64,000 bases of DNA from Neobacillus sp. DY30. GTDB taxonomy: Bacteria > Bacillota > Bacilli > Bacillales > Cytobacillaceae. This document shows, in pieces, positions 62,926 to 64,000 of this stretch. Made by a program: the position numbers and the translations under genes. The stretch is from NCBI RefSeq assembly GCF_030123065.1, contig NZ_CP126093.1, positions 2,050,001 through 2,114,000 on the forward strand, written 5' to 3'. Below the pieces are notes generated by a model that worked only from the letters and a program-made list of their open reading frames with translations, was not told the DNA's origin and searched no databases. Positions within the stretch are counted from its first letter, which is position 1; every line of letters starts with the position of its first letter.

Positions 62926-64000
62926 GTGCCCAGGCAAGCCGTTAATTGCTAACTGGTGGAAGTCCAGTCTAGGTAAGAACCAAGTCGCCTAGTAGCTGAC
63001 AGGCAGCTGGTGGAGTAATCCTAAGGTTGAAGCCCTGTGCCAGCAACTTTACAGGTTGTAACATAAAGTGAATCCTGCCGCCTCGTCAAGAGCAACCTGG
63101 AAACAGGACAAGGAGAAGTCGAGCCTTGCGACAAAGGGCGAAGACCATGGAAGGTGTGTAGAACTTGGAACAACACTCAAGAATCTCTCGGGGTATGGGG
63201 AACGACATGTAAAGAAAGTAAGTTTCGGAACTGGGGAGACCCTACTTTACCCTTACGGTTAAGGAAAGAGAAAGCCTATAAGCAATTGCGAAATGGTGGA
63301 CTGTAAAGAGGGAGTCGGAGGAGGTCATAGTACCAATGATTATCATGACAACACAACATGATGTAGGGAAGGACCTCTACTTTGTTCATGTGTTTAAAGG
63401 AGGTAAGAGTAAGTGAATGCTATGAAATTAGCTAACTACACCGATGTAAAAGCTCAAGAACTTTGGAAAACACTATATCTATGTGCCAAGGAGAATCCGA
63501 AACGTAAGTTTCATGCTTTATATGATAAAGTTTATCGACCTGATATATTACTAGAAGCCTGGAAGCGTGTAAAAAGAAAGAGAGGTAGTGGAGGAGTAGA
63601 CGGACAAACGATTGAAGAAATCGTTACTAACTACGGGGAAAGAAAATTCTTAAATGAGCTGTATACTCAGCTAAAAGAGAATAAATATAATCCAAGCCCT
63701 GTACTAAGAACGTATATTCCAAAAGAAAATGGAAAGAAGAGACCATTAGGGATTCCGACTATAAAAGATAGAGTGGTACAAATGGCAACAAAGTTGGTTA
63801 TTGAACCGATATTTGAAGCTGATTTTCAAGAATGTTCTTTTGGTTTTCGCCCAAAAAGAAATGCACACCAAGCAATGGCTAGCATAAGAGAGGCAAGCAA
63901 AAGAAGTTCATGGGTAGTGGACGTTGATATTCAAGGGTATTTTGACAACATAAACCAAGAAAAGTTGTTAAAATTAATAGAACAGAAAATCAATGACCGC
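62926..64000 (+). mobile_element. Group II intron, 5' part (continues past the window)
   Basis: It begins GTGCCCAGGCAAGCC and shows about 490 bp of GC-richer, highly structured domain I-III RNA sequence before a reverse transcriptase frame. It sits directly 3' of an intrinsic terminator, the favoured site of bacterial class C introns. The 3' end, domains V and VI and right exon are outside the window. Confidence 0.8.
63413..64000 (+). CDS. ltrA: Group II intron reverse transcriptase/maturase (3' end outside window)
   Basis: 196 codons visible, open to the window end. RT domain: ALYDKVYRPDILLEAWKRVK, GSGGVDGQTIEEI (RT0), YIPKENGKKRPLGIPTIKDR (RT1-2), FGFRPKRNAHQAM (RT2a-3), and VDVDIQGYFDNI (RT3, first catalytic Asp region). 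The YADD box and maturase domain lie beyond the window. The start is GTG 63413 with AAAGGAGG about 9 nt upstream; ATG 63422 is an alternative. The enzyme splices and mobilises the intron. Confidence 0.92.
   Translation, partial: MNAMKLANYTDVKAQELWKTLYLCAKENPKRKFHALYDKVYRPDILLEAWKRVKRKRGSGGVDGQTIEEIVTNYGERKFLNELYTQLKENKYNPSPVLRTYIPKENGKKRPLGIPTIKDRVVQMATKLVIEPIFEADFQECSFGFRPKRNAHQAMASIREASKRSSWVVDVDIQGYFDNINQEKLLKLIEQKINDR

Overview
The window is chromosomal DNA of a low-GC, endospore-forming Firmicute of the family Bacillaceae, probably close to Neobacillus or Bacillus. Core gene order matches Bacillus subtilis (mutS-mutL; miaA-hfq-spoVK-hflX-ynbB-glnR-glnA; lexA/yneA-yneB-ynzC-tkt-sirA-yneF-ynzD-ccdA-ccdC-yneK). 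The spore-associated yraD-yraE-adhB-yraF-yraG cluster, LexA boxes of the CGAAC-N4-GTTCG type, GlnR and BirA operators, and strong GGAGG ribosome sites agree with this. A selenocysteine tRNA (selC) implies selenoprotein synthesis, although no selenoprotein gene lies in the window.

Layout. (1) 1-980: end of an amidohydrolase and a TetR regulator. (2) About 980-23,532: an accessory island bounded by 48-bp direct repeats of the 3' part of tRNA-Arg(CCT). The intact tRNA is at the right end and the displaced fragment at the left. The island carries an SOS-boxed YolD-like gene, a KptA-like RNA 2'-phosphotransferase, Imm50 and DMP19-type proteins, a PadR/FtsW-like operon, small membrane proteins, a tyrosine recombinase, three IS110-superfamily elements, bioY, and an aromatic-acid module (AAHS transporter, Rieske dioxygenase alpha and beta subunits, broken pobA). 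(3) 23.6-53.9 kb: mostly conserved core genes for mismatch repair, tRNA modification, Hfq, nitrogen control, SOS response, central carbon metabolism, sporulation control and cytochrome c maturation, with a few accessory inserts (VOC protein, two YsnF-type proteins, an ABC exporter pair). (4) 54.1-64 kb: selC followed directly by a tyrosine recombinase gene broken by one nonsense codon, then hypothetical genes, a yellow/MRJP-family protein, the yra/adhB spore cluster, a CBO0543-family protein, and the 5' part of a group II intron cut by the window end.

The most interesting signal is a dispersed intergenic repeat. Its first half (site A) has a core like AACGGGTGC, then a variable intrinsic terminator. 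Its second half (site B) has a core like GCTAACGGGGCAGTTTAGTTG and is often followed by a -10-like AT-rich motif. The repeat sits between many of the accessory genes, so they look like single-gene cassettes. Four mobile elements are inserted in it: two IS1111-type copies split site B at the same dinucleotide, one IS110-type copy lies between A and B, and the group II intron follows the terminator of a site A. The 3' noncoding region of both IS1111 copies encodes a conserved structured RNA. Two segments of it match the left and right halves of site B, and one guide base differs between copies together with the flanking target base, as expected for a bridge/seek RNA that programs insertion into this repeat.
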